Source: Montifringilla adamsi (lineage: Eukaryota > Chordata > Aves > Passeriformes > Passeridae). Taken from it: a DNA stretch of 64,000 bases. Positions 23,490 through 37,530 of the stretch are shown in pieces. Each line of letters starts with the position of its first letter. Position 1 is the stretch's first letter. Under the pieces are notes generated by a model that saw nothing but the letters and a program-made list of their open reading frames with translations, had not been told where the DNA came from and did not search any database. Location of the stretch: contig JAGGNK010003335.1 in assembly GCA_017590115.1 (NCBI GenBank), positions 10,168,286-10,232,285 on the forward strand. Reading direction: 5' to 3'. The position numbers and the translations under genes were made by a program.

Positions 23490-26400
23490 TCTCCCTGCTG
23501 CCTCTGACACATCAGTGCTGCCCAGGGCTGCTGGAGCACAGGGTAAGTCTTTCACACCTCAGTGACACTGAGCACAAGGAATTGTATTTAAAGCATTTCC
23601 TCAGGTGCTGGGTGAGCCCCAAGTAGTTGATCACCCCATCTTTGTTTCCACAGGGACAGCCACAGGAGAAACAGTGACTGAAAAGTCTCAAAAATCAAAC
23701 ACTACCCAAAGCCCACCCCCTGCTCCCTTTCCCAAGGAAAGCCCTTTACAAAAGACTGCCAGCCTTGCTGTACTGTTTGAAGAATGATCCCAGTTTTGTA
23801 CCTTTAAATTAAGTTGCAGAGTAAGTCCTTAAGACATGAAATCTAGCACAGGTTTGGGCTTTATTTTTTCTTTTTCCTGGTCTGATTACTTAAACCCTCT
23901 CTGAATTTCCCACCGTTTGAACCTAATGTTATCTCATACACACAGTCGTCATCTCATTAAAGGGAAATCAGAGGAACTGACTTTAATAAATTTTAACACC
24001 CTGTGTGAAAAATCTGGCAATTAAAGCTTCCTGCCCCTGGACCTTTGAAAGTGACACGTGGCAAATCCCCTTCAGTCTTTAATAAGAGAGGATCATCAAA
24101 GGATGGTGGCACATGGACGTAGGAGAGGAGGCAGGAGAAGGGAAAAAACATCAAAACTGAAAGGGAGTGCAAGAAAAAAGCTTACCCTCCTGCCAGAAAC
24201 TGAGAGAAAACATCATTAGAGGTGCCTGATAAGCCTAGATTGTTCTGGAGCAAGGAAGGCAGGATGGAGGTGGGTGCAACCAGGCAGCACCAGGAATGCA
24301 TCATTCCACAGAGACCCCCCCAAGTACAGTTCTGACACAGTTTTGTGCTTGCTGCTGATCTCACAAGGCAGAATGTTCTGGAGAGCAGCAAGCAGGGCCA
24401 TGGAGCAGGCTGGCAGCTCTTCTGGAGACCTTCTGGGAAAACATCCTCGAGATAAATGTATCATCAGGGTAAATTCACCCTCCTTGCTACCTTTTGATAA
24501 CAACCTGTCCAGGGATAATCGCTTCTAATACTGTTTTTCTGGAGAAAGGGTTTGGGGGTTTTATTTATGGATGGGGATAAACAGATGGATTTTATCACTG
24601 TTGAAGCTTCACCAGTGGGAAGGAGATGTACTAACCAGGTGTTCAACTTCTCTGTAATCAGATGGAACCTCTCAAGACTTCTTGGTCCTTCCAGTTCCTT
24701 CTGAAAACTTGAATCTGTTTTCTGAGCTATCACCTGATATTTGTGCAAATGGACATTATGATCTTCATTCCCATTCCCTTATGATTCATCTCAAAAGCAC
24801 ATAAAATAGCAGAAGTGTCTAGGGAAAAAAGTACAAAGTGTATATTGTAGGGGTTTTTATGACCCAGACTCTGTCATCTCTTAATCTGGGGCTAAAAGAT
24901 TTTTTTTTTCTTTTTCTCCACTTCTTTATTATCTAGCTCTTCCAGGATAGCAAGAGATGAAAGAGATCTTATGATAGAAACCACTGATTTTGTGTCCAGG
25001 CAGGTGAAACTAAAGCAGTGAGGAACTGATGATGGACTGGAACTCATTAGCATGAAAATCCTCAGGTGCCTTATAAAGCTTCTCCTCTGAGTCTGCTGAA
25101 GTGATAACCTCACTGGAAGAGATTTTTCTGAATAGGAATGGCCAACCAGGGACTATTGGTTTGATTGGATTGCAGTGAAGCTTCACATCACACCTGAAAC
25201 ACAATCTGTGGAGCCAAAAAAAGTTTTTTAGGAGACCAAGACAGGAGGTGGTGGTGCAGCTTGGCCTTTGCCCAGCATGAGAGGCAGGTGAAGGTGAGCC
25301 ACAAGCTGAAAATGGACAGTGTGGCAGCTAAGGGGGAGACTTGCTTTGGGCAGGCTGGAGAACCCAAAATCATGCAGAGCAACTGAAAAAAGGAAAGCTT
25401 AAGGTAGGTCTTGGGTAAGTAACTGGGACAGCATTGCCTCTTCCCCTCCAGGGAAGCTTCTCCAGGGAAGGAAAGCTGGCAGGGCTCCATGCACAAAGCT
25501 TGGTAGCCGTGTGAACAGGGGTTACTGCCTTTGTTTGCCTCCACGAGCACAGAAATGCTACAGGAAGATTTTTATATTGAGGGCTGTTGATCCATTCTTG
25601 GAGCATTGAGGCTTCACCTCCTCCTGTCATTATAGAGTTCCTGTGACCATATCTTCCATCCCTGTCTCTCCTGTTACACATTTTCCTGCCTGGACACCTG
25701 GTTTCACTGGGATAGGTGTCCTTTTTTGCAAAAGGAGGTGTCTTCTGACCAGTTCCTGGTGCAATGGGCACACAGCCAGCTGGCAGCTCATCCCATCTTC
25801 CCCTGCTGTTTCCTTCCAGACCTCTAGTTCTCTCCTCGACATCCAATATCCACTCAGGTTCAGGATTCTGCTAAGATTCAAGCACTATTTGTGCCTCTTG
25901 GTCTTTAGGGAAGATATATCTCTTTTATTCAGTTGGCGCTTGCTGACACTGAGGTCAGAGCACAGACAGTTTTGGTGACACTGCTTGGTGACACTCCACG
26001 TGCTTGCAGAAGCACAGTGTTATGCATGTGTGTGTGTGAAGGAGGTGAGAGGCCACATTTCTTTAGCAGGATCTTTGAGACCTTGTAAAAGTAGAGGAGA
26101 ACACATCTGCCCTGCACCCAGACTCACCCAAAACTTGCACAAACACCAGCTCTGCACTGGGGACAAAGCCCAGGGAGGAGCCCAAGCAGGGCAGCAAAAT
26201 GCACTCTCCCCTCTCGTCTAACCCCAGCTCCAAGTGCTCCACTTGTGCCCCCAAATCCCAGCACTCCCCAAAAATTGCTGTTCTGCAGCAGCTGCTCACA
26301 CAAGGAGGACTAAGCCAGGAGGGTCCCTGCCTGCTGGGTGGCCCAGACCCCTCCTATGCCACTCCACAGAAGGCTTTTATTCTGGCTTTGCTATTCCAGG

Positions 26401-28974
26401 GATTGTCAGACCACATTAACAGGCGTGAGGGGACTCAGCACTGGCCACACCATGGCCTGGACCCTGAGTGCCTTTGGCTTCAGACCCAAGCACCTCCAGT
26501 CTCCTGCCCTCCAGATTTTTCTTGGCACAAGCCTTTCCTTTCAGGGGAAAAATAGTCCATGGGCTTTTTATCACACTAACAGGCCTTGCTGCAGCCCCCA
26601 TGACTCTGGTTCTTCTGTGACTGCAGCAGCATTTAATTTCCAAGGCAATTTAGTTTTAGGCAAAAAGCAATCTCAGCACCCCTGCCTGCTGCCACTTGCC
26701 TACAGCATCCCGCATCAGCTGCTGGAGGGAAAACGCAGCTGGGACCCCTGGGGAAGGCACAGGGGCCAGGAACTGCAGGAAGTCGAGGTGTTTGATGTTT
26801 GCTTTATTTATTTATGCAGCAGCCACCGTCTCCTCGAGCATCCCTTTCTGCCGAGGAGCGATAAGCTGCTCCCAGCTCCCGCCTGCCCACCCCTGCTGGC
26901 TCCATTCTCTGCCAGGCTCCATCTCGTTAGCAGGCACCAAAAAGCCCCTCTGAGACCCCTGCAGGGCTGCCCTCCCTGCCCTGCTGGCATGCCATGGAAA
27001 CGGGCTGGGCACAGTGTGCAAGGGAGAGGAACGAGGGGTGGCTCCAGAGGTGCCCTGGGTAGCCACAAGACAGAGACGCAGCTTCAGAATTAAATTCCCC
27101 ACTGCCCTTCCCACAGCTGAGCTGAGTATGGTGTGGTGTACAAAGCAACTTAAATATGTTTAATTAAATCAGCTTGCTTGTATGGTGCTGGTTTGCAGCT
27201 GAAGGTCAGTGATTCACATCTGAAGCTGCACCAGGGTGACTGAGGGCTGAGTCCAACAGACCCATCCTTGGATCTCCTTCTCCTGCATCAGGGCTGGGAC
27301 CAAACCCTTGATGGGCTCTGCAGTGGACTTGAGCCTCTCCTTGTGTATGCAGCTCATCCCCAGGTGTGCCCAGCTCCTGCCCTGCCACACTCTCCTGCCC
27401 ACTGCAGCTCACAGCACCCTTGGTTTCCCCGTGGCTCCAATCCACACTAAAGCCTCATCGCTCTGCCAGGCTCTGGGTGTCACCAGGGCTGTGCAGTGCC
27501 CAGCCAGGAGCTGCTCCTGCATCCCACACCTGTGGTTACTGCACGTTGCCATGGCCCTGCTGCTCCTCTCCTTCTCCCATCACGCTGCAGCTGAGCAGCC
27601 AGGGCAGAGGGGCACACTGCTGGGGAGGAGAATTTCTGAAAGGGGTTTGGTAGAGCTTCCCATCACAGCAGCAGGCTCAGTGTGCCCTGAGCTGAAGAGC
27701 AGGGAAGGCAGTTTATCCAGCAGTACCTAGCAGGGAGGAGGATGCCATCACCCAGGCAACAGCTTTGTGTGCCTCCAAATACCAGCCAGGCAAGTCATGG
27801 CAGAGACTTTCCATGGGTCAGGCCAGCACCAAGGGGACATTTATTGTCATGCATGGACTGGTCTCTTGTGGGGGTGCTGGATCTCCAGAAACACCTCTCT
27901 GGTGACTGAATTAACAGCAGCCCTCTCGTGCAACCAGGAGCTGCTGGCTCAGACATAAACCCTGCACAGGCAGAGCTGAGCTTCCACCCCAGCTTGACCC
28001 TGGGCAAGCAGCCCCTTTCACAGTGCCTGGGAGCAGTGTTGGACAGGGCTGGAGAGGGCACAGCTCCTCCACAGGGAGCTATAATTAATATCTGGGAGCT
28101 GCTGGCTGCTCTGGCAATGCCAAGCTATCCACATTGTGCCTGTGCCATTCACATCCCTCCTGCTTTGTGAAGCGTATTTATTATTATCTTTATTAATTAC
28201 ATCCTGCAGTGCAGTTAAAAAGGGAGGAGGGGAAGTAATGGCCAATACTTTCCCACCATGGAAAAGCAAAACACTACATTTTGTACTTGTTGAAAGTAAA
28301 AAATCTTTCATTTCATGGAGTGTGAGATGCATTACTAATTGCACAATTATTTTGTTCCGTGGCACTCGCAAAACAGAACTTGGAGTGCTTTCAGCAAATT
28401 CTGGTGTTGAGGAAATAAGGACTTGGATTTTTCAAAAATGTGCTAAATTACATGCTCTTCCTTTATGACAGTTATTTCTTGGGTTTCTAGGATATTTCTG
28501 CCCTAACCCTTCTAAAGATGTCAGAAGCAAAGCTTTGCTGCATTAGCAGTGTGCCAGAGTCACTGTGGATGCTGAGGAGAGGAAGGGGCTGAGCAGGGAC
28601 TGCCCCCTGCCCACCTCCCAGGCAGCAGCTGAGCCCCTCTCTGACAGGGGTCAGGCTGCAGAGGTCCTTGCTTCCTCTTGAAGGATGGTCCCATGAAGGC
28701 TGGATGATGCCTTGCATGCAAAATCCATTCTGTGCCCTGCAGAGGTGCCAACAAACATCAGGAATGCAAAGAGCTGGAGCAGCTCCTGCTCCCGGGGGGC
28801 AGAGGGGGTGATGCAGCTGTCCAGTACAAAGCTTGAGGAGGACAATGTGTGTTTGCACTCAGTGAGAGGGACAGGGAGCTGGAATAGGGCAGATGAGTTC
28901 CTTCCACAAGGTGTGCACAGTGTGTTTCACAATGTACAAATGCTCCCAGGGAGGTGGATTGGTGAGGCAAACAC
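23490..28974. other. Intergenic, no gene recognised
   Basis: No recognisable exon or RNA gene. The 251-codon open frame on the + strand near 26.3-27.1 kb has no recognisable domain. Around 28160-28380 the sequence is AT-rich with several TAAT cores and could be regulatory, but the evidence is weak. Confidence 0.55.
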
Positions 28975-29460
28975 CCCATGTGTGGAGATACAAGGCTTGA
29001 TTCCATTTTCTCAGAAGGCTGATTTATTATGTTATATATTATACTAAAATGCTACATAAAAACTATACTAAAAGAATAGAGAGAAAAAAAGATCAGAAGG
29101 TCACAAAGAACAAGAATAGAATAGAATAGAATAGAATAGAATAGAATAGAATAGAATAGAATAGAATAGAATAGAATAGAATAGAATAGAATAGAATAGA
29201 ATAGAATAGAATAGAATAGAATAGAATAGAATAGAATAGAATAGAATAGAATAGAATAGAATAGAATAAAATGTATAACAAAAATCTTGTGACTGCTCAC
29301 AGCCTTGGCACAAGTGGCTGTGATTGGTCATCAATTGAAAACAATCCACATGAACCAATGGAAGATGCACCTGTTGCATTCCACAGCAGCAGATAGTTTT
29401 TGTTTACATTTCTTTCCTGAGGCTCTCAGCTCCTCAGGAAGGAAAAAATCCTAAGAAAGG
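28975..29460 (-). mobile_element. LTR remnant, copy 2, carrying the AGAAT array
   Basis: On the - strand it runs from a GGATTTTTTCC-type start through GAAATGTAAACAAAAACTAT, GACCAATCACAGCC (a CCAAT motif) and GCAGTCACAAGATTTTTGTT. Then come the expanded ATTCT pentamers, an AT-rich part, and AATAAATCAGCCTTCTGA at the 3' end. The ACAAGATTTT block and the GCCTTCTGA terminus match the copy at 16690-17007. No internal retroviral coding sequence is present, so it is best read as a solo LTR. The exact borders are approximate. Confidence 0.7.
29113..29267. repeat. (AGAAT)31 pentanucleotide microsatellite
   Basis: Exactly 155 bases of perfect AGAAT repeats (31 copies) on the + strand. It lies inside the LTR copy 2, at a place where copy 1 has only a short TATAGAATAATATAG-type segment. 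The unit length of five gives open frames in several phases, reading SILFY repeats on the - strand, none of them a gene. Confidence 0.98.
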
Positions 29461-32400
29461 ATTTTTAATAAAATATCATAACTACAGTGGATTGTGCAGA
29501 TCTTTATATTCAGAGGCCCTAAAAGCTCTCCTGAGGTAAGAGGTGTGCTAGCCCCACCTCTGCAGTGCTGGGCTGCAGTGTGTCCTTCCTTCCCTGGCTG
29601 CTCTGTGCCAGCCCAGCCTGCACGGTCTCCCGCCACATCCTGTCGAGACAAACTCAATTTAATAAACTGTAAAACTAATGACATTGAAAATAGTTCTATG
29701 GGCTTCTTTCCTCTGTGTGTTCCTCCCTCACTATTCTCCCACCGCACACATAAAAATCCAGCAGCTGGCCAGCCTCAGGTCTCCCTTCCAGCCCTGCCCT
29801 GGGCTGAGGATGTGCCTGGCAGCACGCGAGAGCAGCACGGACGAGCGAGAGCAATCTCACTCTGCTCAGCAGGTAAGCACTGATGTTTGGAAAACTAACC
29901 TCTTCAAGATGAGAAGAAAAATAAGTCTATTTCAGTGAGATTGATCTGCTGGCACCAACAGAGCAATCAGCTGGACTTCTAGGAGAGCAGCAACAAACAG
30001 CAAATTAGAAGGTGCCAGCCCGCTGAGAGTTCAGGCAAATTAGAAAGCAGAATGTGCATCTCAACAGTGGCTGGCTGGGCTGAGCCAACTCCTTGTGGCC
30101 CTGCAAGCCAGCCTCTGACTCTGCTGTGGTGGCCAGTGGCCAGTGCCAAGGTGAGGGAGCCAGTGGTGTGCTCTGTGGGGACGTTGCACCAACAGCAGCC
30201 ACCGGGTACCTTCAGGCCAAGCTGTTCCTCCTGCCAGCCAAAATTCTGACTTGCTGTCAATTAGCTGTATTGTTAAACAATTTCTGCTTCTCTTAGAAAA
30301 CCTTGAAGTACAACTACAACTACAAACACCAAAATGCCAACACCTGGTGTACAGCAGGAGCACTGGGCAGGCTCTGCAGGGCAGTAGCACAAGCAGTGGA
30401 TCAACCCTCCTGCAGCCCCTAGAGCTGGATTTTCCTAAATGCCCCAAATTCCACTAAATGTGCTGTTTCTGAGTCTCTCTCCTCCTGACAGCGAGCTGCT
30501 CCTCGCTGGGCAGCTGAAGAGGAGAGAATTGTGTTCAGAGTCAATCATTCCCACGGGGGTCAGGGGGGTCAATCAGATCAAGTTCCCTTCATGGACTGAG
30601 AGGCTCTGATGACAGATGCTTCCACCAAGGCACAATATTTCAGGAGCTGTTGTTTAGCTGCACTAAGGAGGATCTGAGCACCCCACAGAAACCCTGGCTT
30701 TATCCCTAAATGCTGACCTAATGTATACTTTAAATTCCCATCCCATGGGAATGATGGTGCTGATGTTTTCTTCCACCAAACCTGAAATGACTCCAAATGA
30801 GATGGATAATTAAACATCTCTGCTAAAGGCCTCAGAATAAAAAATCCCAGGTTATAACAGCACAGAAGTACGTCAACAAGGAGTACAGATTGACAGTCAA
30901 ATTCTGCTCAGGTAAAGGCAATTACAGCTGTGGTTTTGTCTTTCTCTGAAGTCACAGAATTTTTAAGAAATGTTTGTCCTTGGTTTTAAGGAGAAAATAC
31001 TTCACCTGACATTTTTTAATTCAGTTTAATGAAGTTTGCTTTCATTCCTTCCCCCATTCCTGTTGAATAAAGGCAAATGCTTTCCATTTTGTTGTGCCAC
31101 TTCTACCACAGAAATTAATGCTCCTTTTTGGCTGAAATGTCTGGAACGAGTTAAGCTATCCCCGAAAATTACTGCAATGCTGGGTGTGCAAGACAGGCAA
31201 AGTGAAGAGTCTGCTAACAAAGTGGAGGAGGGAGAATGCTTTCAAGTGCTTTATAATTGCTAAGACTTTTTTTAATCCTGTTTACATTTAACTTAGCACA
31301 TTAAGTTCATAACCGTGGTGTGTAACCAGGTGCAATAGCAATATACAAAATCTTATTAAGAGGAGCAAATGAAGAAGATGGAAGGATCTGGGATGGGAGA
31401 GGAGGGGCATTGAGATGGAATTAGCACCTGCTGATTCTCATCCTTTCTAACAATATATTGCTTGTCAAGAAACTTGAACGGGACCAACTTCTGTCAGTTA
31501 ACGATGCACTTGAGAGAAATAATTGGAATGGAAAATGCAATGGCTCCCAGCAATCTCCAGAATCTCCTGGCTCCTCAGCTTTCCACCCAGTGAGCACTGC
31601 CTTGCTGCAGCTTGGCATCATTCAAGGTCCCTCCTGCTGCTCTCCTCCCCTTTTTTGCTAATTGCAGTGGTTTTTTCACAAAAAAAAAGGGTCTTGAACA
31701 GTTCTAGCTGGATTGAACTATCGTGTCAGCCCTGCCAGGAATGCTCAAAATAAAAGATTTAGATTTTAACCAGGTTGCTATTAGAATGGAAACAAGGATC
31801 AACTGATTACTGGTCTCCCTTTAGAAAGTCTCTCACACTGGTGCTCAATATTATCAACCCCTTCACATTACTGGATGTAGAAATGAAAGTTAAGTGTAAT
31901 CATCCTTAAAGAGAGACACAAGTCCTGGACCCAGCGAGAAGTGACTTGTTAAGAAGATAGCTCAGAAAGAAAAATAGGTGCAAAATCAGTAATTTAATCT
32001 TCACCTTGGAAATATTGCTTATTGCTGCCAGAGGAATAGAAGGACCTGTACAGAGAAAAACCATGGAGATGTGGGTATACTTCAGGGTTTCTCTTTCTGT
32101 GACTTTTCTGTGGTCATGGACCTGCTGCCATGGGCTGGGCTGCATTGTGCACCCTCCCTTAAGAGTGGGTCATGAGAGCTCTCCCTGCATCCCAGCACCT
32201 TTGGAAAGGGAGGTAAGGTGCCAAATCAAGGGCTGAACCTGGGCTAAAATCTCCTGTCAGGCACCCAGAGAAACCCCCAGGCTCAGGCAGCTGGAGGCAG
32301 CAGCTGTTGGGAGATGAGTTATCCTCAGTCAGCTGAAGGATCCCACAATCCCAGTGGCAAGCTCTGCTGAGCATCCCTGGGACAGCCTGAATGCATCATC

Positions 32401-35400
32401 CTGCTCCCAGCAAAACCCTGGAGCCCCCCAGACTGGGAAAAGACACTGGGAAAGCAGCTGGACCCCATTCCCCTGCAAGCCCAGACCTGAGACAGCCCAG
32501 GCTCCCCATGGGCACCTGCAAAATGGAAATTCAGTTCAGCACAAGCCCATCAGCCCAGCCAGCCTGAGCCTGCTCAGCAGTGGGGTCTTTTCCTTAACAT
32601 AAGAAAACATCTTCTGCAGGAAACAGGGGAATGAGAGCTTTTTTTCTGATATGTCATCTCCCTCTGTCACCTTTAGCTCAGAGTTAGCATGGAGCTGCCA
32701 GGGGGACTCTGACCTTTGTCGGAAATGTAAAAATCATTGAGGCTTTCATATTGTTTAATATTGCTCATTGATTAGTTTCCATCTCCCTGAAGGCAAGAGA
32801 TTTGAGTTAGAGCCAGAGCTCAGCAGTACCCAGTGCTGTGGGTGGTACTGAGCTTTCAAGAGAGAGAGAAAGCTGACAAAATAAAACACAGAGAATGACT
32901 TTCAAAAATAAGGACAAGAAAATTAATAACTCTCAGGGTGGATGTCTTTTTTCCTGACCTGGACTAAAATCTCACTACCATTTGCATAAAGCTTTAACTC
33001 CCAGAGACAGTCAAACATTGACAGCTTATTTCAGCTCCAAACCATGGAACTCATTTGTTGCAGCTACAGAAACATTATGTGGGCCTGGTTTTAATTTTTT
33101 TTTTTTTTTTGTGCCAGAAATTAGCTGTATTTGCTGTGCCCACCCCAGAGCAGGCTTGCGGGTGCACCAGCCCTGTGTCCTCACCAATGATCTGGGATGC
33201 TGGTGACACAAATCTCTCACTTCACCCCCTCTTGGCAACAGGAATTTCAAGTCCAGCCTCAAGGAGGAGGAAGAGCTGCCTGTTCAGGTGGCACAGGCAG
33301 AGCAGCTGCCAGGGAAAAGTCCAGGAGAAACAGGGCACAGAGCTCGGGTGGGGCAGTTTGCACTGACTGGAGGCCAGGGCAGCCCCCACGAGGATTTCCT
33401 GCTTCTGCAGACCCAGAGCATCCAACCTCACACAAATCCATCCCCAGCCAGACAAGCTGATGATGAATGGAGCAGAGCTGCTGAGTAAGGAAGGGCCCCG
33501 TTGAAAAGCCTGTTTAATTGCCTTGAAACTTGTTTTGAGGAACCATAGGCACTAATCTCCCTTCTAATAAAACAGCCAAGAATAGCCATGTCTGGGCAGC
33601 TCTTGCTACTTGATTAATCTCATCTCAGCTCTGGCTTCTTTCTCCCAAAGCTTCTTCCACAAAGCCCTGACTCGCCTCATCCCACTGACTCATCCAGAGC
33701 ACAGATCCCTCTGCTCCCAGGCTGGCTCTTCAGCCTCATTATATTTTTAAAGACTGGGCTGGTTCTTTTCCTCCCTCTGTGTCCAGCCAAGTAAATGTTG
33801 GGATGTGCTGTATGAGTCCAGGTTTCACACAGCCTGCCAGGAATCCCAGTGAGATCCTCCAGCAGGGACTGGTGTTCTGCACATCCCATGCCAGGCTGGC
33901 CATGCCACAGCTTTTGGCATCAGCAGAGGAGCAGTCAGAGGGAGGAACACACTGCTCTCTTCTGCCCAGTCATTCCCTCCCATGTCCTAAGCTTTTGGGA
34001 TCTCTGGCATTTTCAAATGCTCGTTACAGCTCTCCCCTGTTTGCTTTTAGGGGTTTGTGCTATCCTGTGTCAGCTTAGCTGAGGTCACTGTAATAACAGC
34101 AGTAGATAATGAAGAAATAATGAGCATTAAGAACTCCCTTCAAATTAATCACAGCTTTATTTATCCATTTCTAAGTACAGCAGGGTACCTCCAGGCTCCC
34201 TTATCTTTTTGGGTGCACCTGGAACTGTGAAAGCTTTAAACTTGCAAATCCAAAGCTTTAACAGGGTTTTATAGTTTTGAAGCAAATAGTTTTGCTTCAA
34301 ACACTCCAGCATGGCAATTAAAAAAAAAAAAAAAAAAAACATAAAGAAGAAAAATCATGTTCTATATTTGGAATTGTTGGGTGTGCAGGAGAGGAAGGTT
34401 TGGGGGAGCTTATAGGTTTGTACAGGAGCTGCAAAGCTTCTGCCAGCTTAGCAGCCTTCACTGCACGGTGTGCAGAAAGGAGAGAGCTGCTCCTGTTCCT
34501 GCCAGTGTCAGCCCCAGCACTGTTCCCCATCCCTGCTGAATGGTTCTGCTGCAATATGGACACTGGGCATGGATGTCCCCCAGTTCTACTCAATGCCTTT
34601 AAAAATTGCCTTTTAAGCATCTCTTTTCCCATCTGAGAATAAAACTTGCCCTCCTCCTACTGCAGTTATTTGTGGGAGCTTTACAAATTGTCCAGGAAGG
34701 AGAATAATTTTCCCCCATCACTCCTGAACCCTTCAAAATTCTTTAAAAAATAGATTTAATCACCTTCCTAGAAAAACGGTAGTGGTGTCAGTGTGTCTGA
34801 GTTACAATGGGATGTTGTAACCCCTCAGTCTGAGCTGGAGCCAGGAACCAAGACTCGGATTTTCACAGCATTTGGGATATGCCACACCTGATTCCTCAAG
34901 GTTTAAATTTTACCAGGGTCTTGCAGGCTCTCCAAGCTTGTAAAAAGGATTTGTGCTACACAATCCATCCTTTAGCTATTTGCAGCAAATCTGGACACTG
35001 CACGTGAGAAAAAGAAAAGACACAGCAGCAATTCACTGACCCATGAATAAAATTTGAGGAGGAGATGCCTCCATTCAGTCCTGACCACTTTTTCCATTTC
35101 CACCACACTCCCCAAAGTACCGGGTGGCCAAATGAGCAGTGAGTAAATCTGTGCAGAAGACAGAACTCAGGTGAACCTGCATTTAATGTGAGAAGCCCTA
35201 ATATGAGTGGTTAAACCCTCTGTTTTTCAATATCTTCTGGAATTCAGGAGTAGGTAAATGTACCAGTGAAGTCAGATCCATTTCCCTTTGTTTTTTGGGG
35301 TTTTTTTGAAGAAAAGACAAGGCAGCCAGGTGCTTTCTTCAGGCTCAAAAAGCCAGGAGCCAGGGAGAGCTTCCAATCTGGTCATATTTGTTGTCTTTCC

Positions 35401-37224
35401 AGCCTTGGCTTTCACAGCACTCCCCAGTTTGAGCTCATTTTTCAGTGTTTGGGGCTGGCTGGCAGGTTTTCAGTTTCCATCAGTGGAGTAAAGGAGGATG
35501 ATAACCCCCAAGTGCCCAGGAGTGCTCAGAAGAGCCCGGGGAAGCCTGGAGGAGGCAGTGAGACAGCAGAGGAGACAATGAGGAGGGACAGCTGTGCCAC
35601 AACCCAGCCCTACCTGCTGCTTTTCAGTAATCACCCAAATGGGCTGCTTTTTTCCCCCCTCTCTCCTTTCCTGCTATTAAGATTTATGGGCAGGAAGGTG
35701 CCCAGCTGTGTCTGAGCACAATAAACCTCTCGTGGCTGCTAAAAGCCGACGAGATGCTTTCCCCGCTTGTTAGCGGTAAGGAAGATGGAAGGAAGTGGGA
35801 GGAATCCAGAGGGTGAGGTTTTCTAATGCCTCACTCTTCTCTGCCGAACCCAGAGCTATTTATGGTGCAATTATCACCGCAGACAGACTCCTTTATCATC
35901 CAGCCAATATTCTGGGTAGAAATCCTATTGCAGCCCAGCCACTCCATCCATCATCGGGGCCCAGGCGATGGCCAGGTGAAGAGGTTTGCTTGCAGGAAAC
36001 ATATCTGCCAGACACTGCTGGCCCTGGCACCCCTGCTCACCCTCTGTTTATGGCCAGGGAGGAGGCTGTGTCCTCTCCTGCCCTCCCAGCAGAGCCCACT
36101 GCAGTGGGAGCAGGTGAGAACAGTGTAGGGTTGTTCAGCACAGCAATGCCAATGGGAATTCCCACAGGAATCTGCTCCTGTTGGGGCATGGAGGGGTTTT
36201 TACCAGGAACACAAACAAACAGTCTTTTGGACTGAGCATGGTTCAGGGCAGCAGTGGAGGGAGAGAGATGGCAGGGAAGTGACAAGAGGCGAGTTTTGAA
36301 TCCTCTGTGGTTTCTTAGATGAGTCACAAGGGAGGGGAGAGAAGCACCTTACACCCTGGCTCTGCAGAGCAGCTCCCTGGGTGTCTGTGTGCCCCCACAG
36401 CTCTGGGACACCCTCCCCACCTCCTGCCTGGTCCCTTTGCTGCAAGAACCATCCCTCAGGAGCCACCTTGGGTGGGCAGCACAGCTCCACCAACTGAAAT
36501 TTGGATTCTCTTTTTCCTTTTTCCTCTCCCCAGAATTCCTTTTACTCTAGAGAGGAAACTGCAGCCTTACGTCCTTAGTCTGAGCTGGAATCCCTCATGA
36601 AGTTTGGCTGCACTTCTCCGTGGGGCTAGAGGAGCAAGCTCAGCCTGCTCCTGTGGCTGGTTTGGGACAAGACCAGATAAGATGGAGCCATAGATGAGAC
36701 CAGTGAAGCAGGGTTTCCTCTTTAATACTCATCCTGAACAAAACTGTGGTGTAGATTCTCTGCTGGCTGAGCATCCCCTTCCCCTCCCCATTAGGAAGAA
36801 GCATTTTTTTTATCCATTTCACTTCTCATATTCACAGACCTTGCCAGGACCTCGGTATATCTGGAAGCCTCTTCCCCTGTGTCAAACGTGGGTGGTACTG
36901 GGCAGCTGCTGGTGGGAACGAGCAGGAACACACGCAAGGCTGCTGAGTCACAGAGCCTGATTTTCCTGGAGAATTGGACTAAACTCCCACCCACGTCAGC
37001 GTTCCACTGCCAGGGCAGAGCTGGGATCTGCCCTGGTCTCTGCTCCACCATCTCCCCTTTATCTTTCTTTGCACAGAGCTGGTGATCCATTTATTACAGA
37101 ATGAGCCTCAAAACTTGCAAAGAGTGAAATTCTTGAGGCACAGGAGCTAAAATAACCGTCACTCACACTGCCTGTTTACCCTCTAGTTGTCACTGACTTC
37201 TGCCTTTTCACGTTCATGGTGCTT
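29461..37224. other. Intergenic, no gene recognised
   Basis: No recognisable exon or RNA gene. A poly(A) tract lies at 34320-34339. The region around 35715-35950 is somewhat CpG-containing, with the strings CTAAAAGCCGACGAGATG and ATTTATGGTGCAATTATC, and could be a conserved element, but nothing more can be supported. Confidence 0.5.
34320..34339. repeat. Poly(A) tract, 20 nt
   Basis: A run of 20 A preceded by GGCAATT. No element body is recognised. Confidence 0.85.
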
Positions 37225-37530
37225 GAAAAGGGAAGAATAGATCTAGGGAATGTAATTTAATACATCAAACATACCAGCTTAATTGCAATCCCCATAAGCC
37301 AGACACACAAAACTCTAAACAAATTCGATTAATTTATTTCAATTTGCACAAGTCTTCCTCTCAGACTGTAATTAATGGAGGGAAACAATTAAGGTAAACA
37401 CAGCCCAGCTGAGAGAGCTGTCCTTGCTAAAAGTCACATTTTATTTTAATAATGCTGTATTTAGATAAGTTCCACACTTTTAACAAGTTTCCCATTTCCT
37501 CGATATTTAATCAGTCCTGTAAATATTTTG
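37225..37530. promoter_or_regulatory. Candidate conserved non-coding block
   Basis: A 300-base AT-rich stretch with repeated homeodomain-type cores (AGCTTAATTGCAATC, TTCGATTAATTTATT, CTGTAATTAATGG, ACAATTAAGG) inside much more GC-rich flanks. It lies between GRIA1 and the LONRF-like gene and could be a distal enhancer of either. Conservation is not testable here. Confidence 0.3.

Noticed and set aside
22943..23626. 227-codon + strand and 192-codon - strand repeat frames
   Set aside because: Unit length of 21 keeps frames open on both strands; no similarity to a protein and no gene structure.
29052..29379. SILFY-repeat frames on the - strand
   Set aside because: Direct translations of the AGAAT microsatellite.
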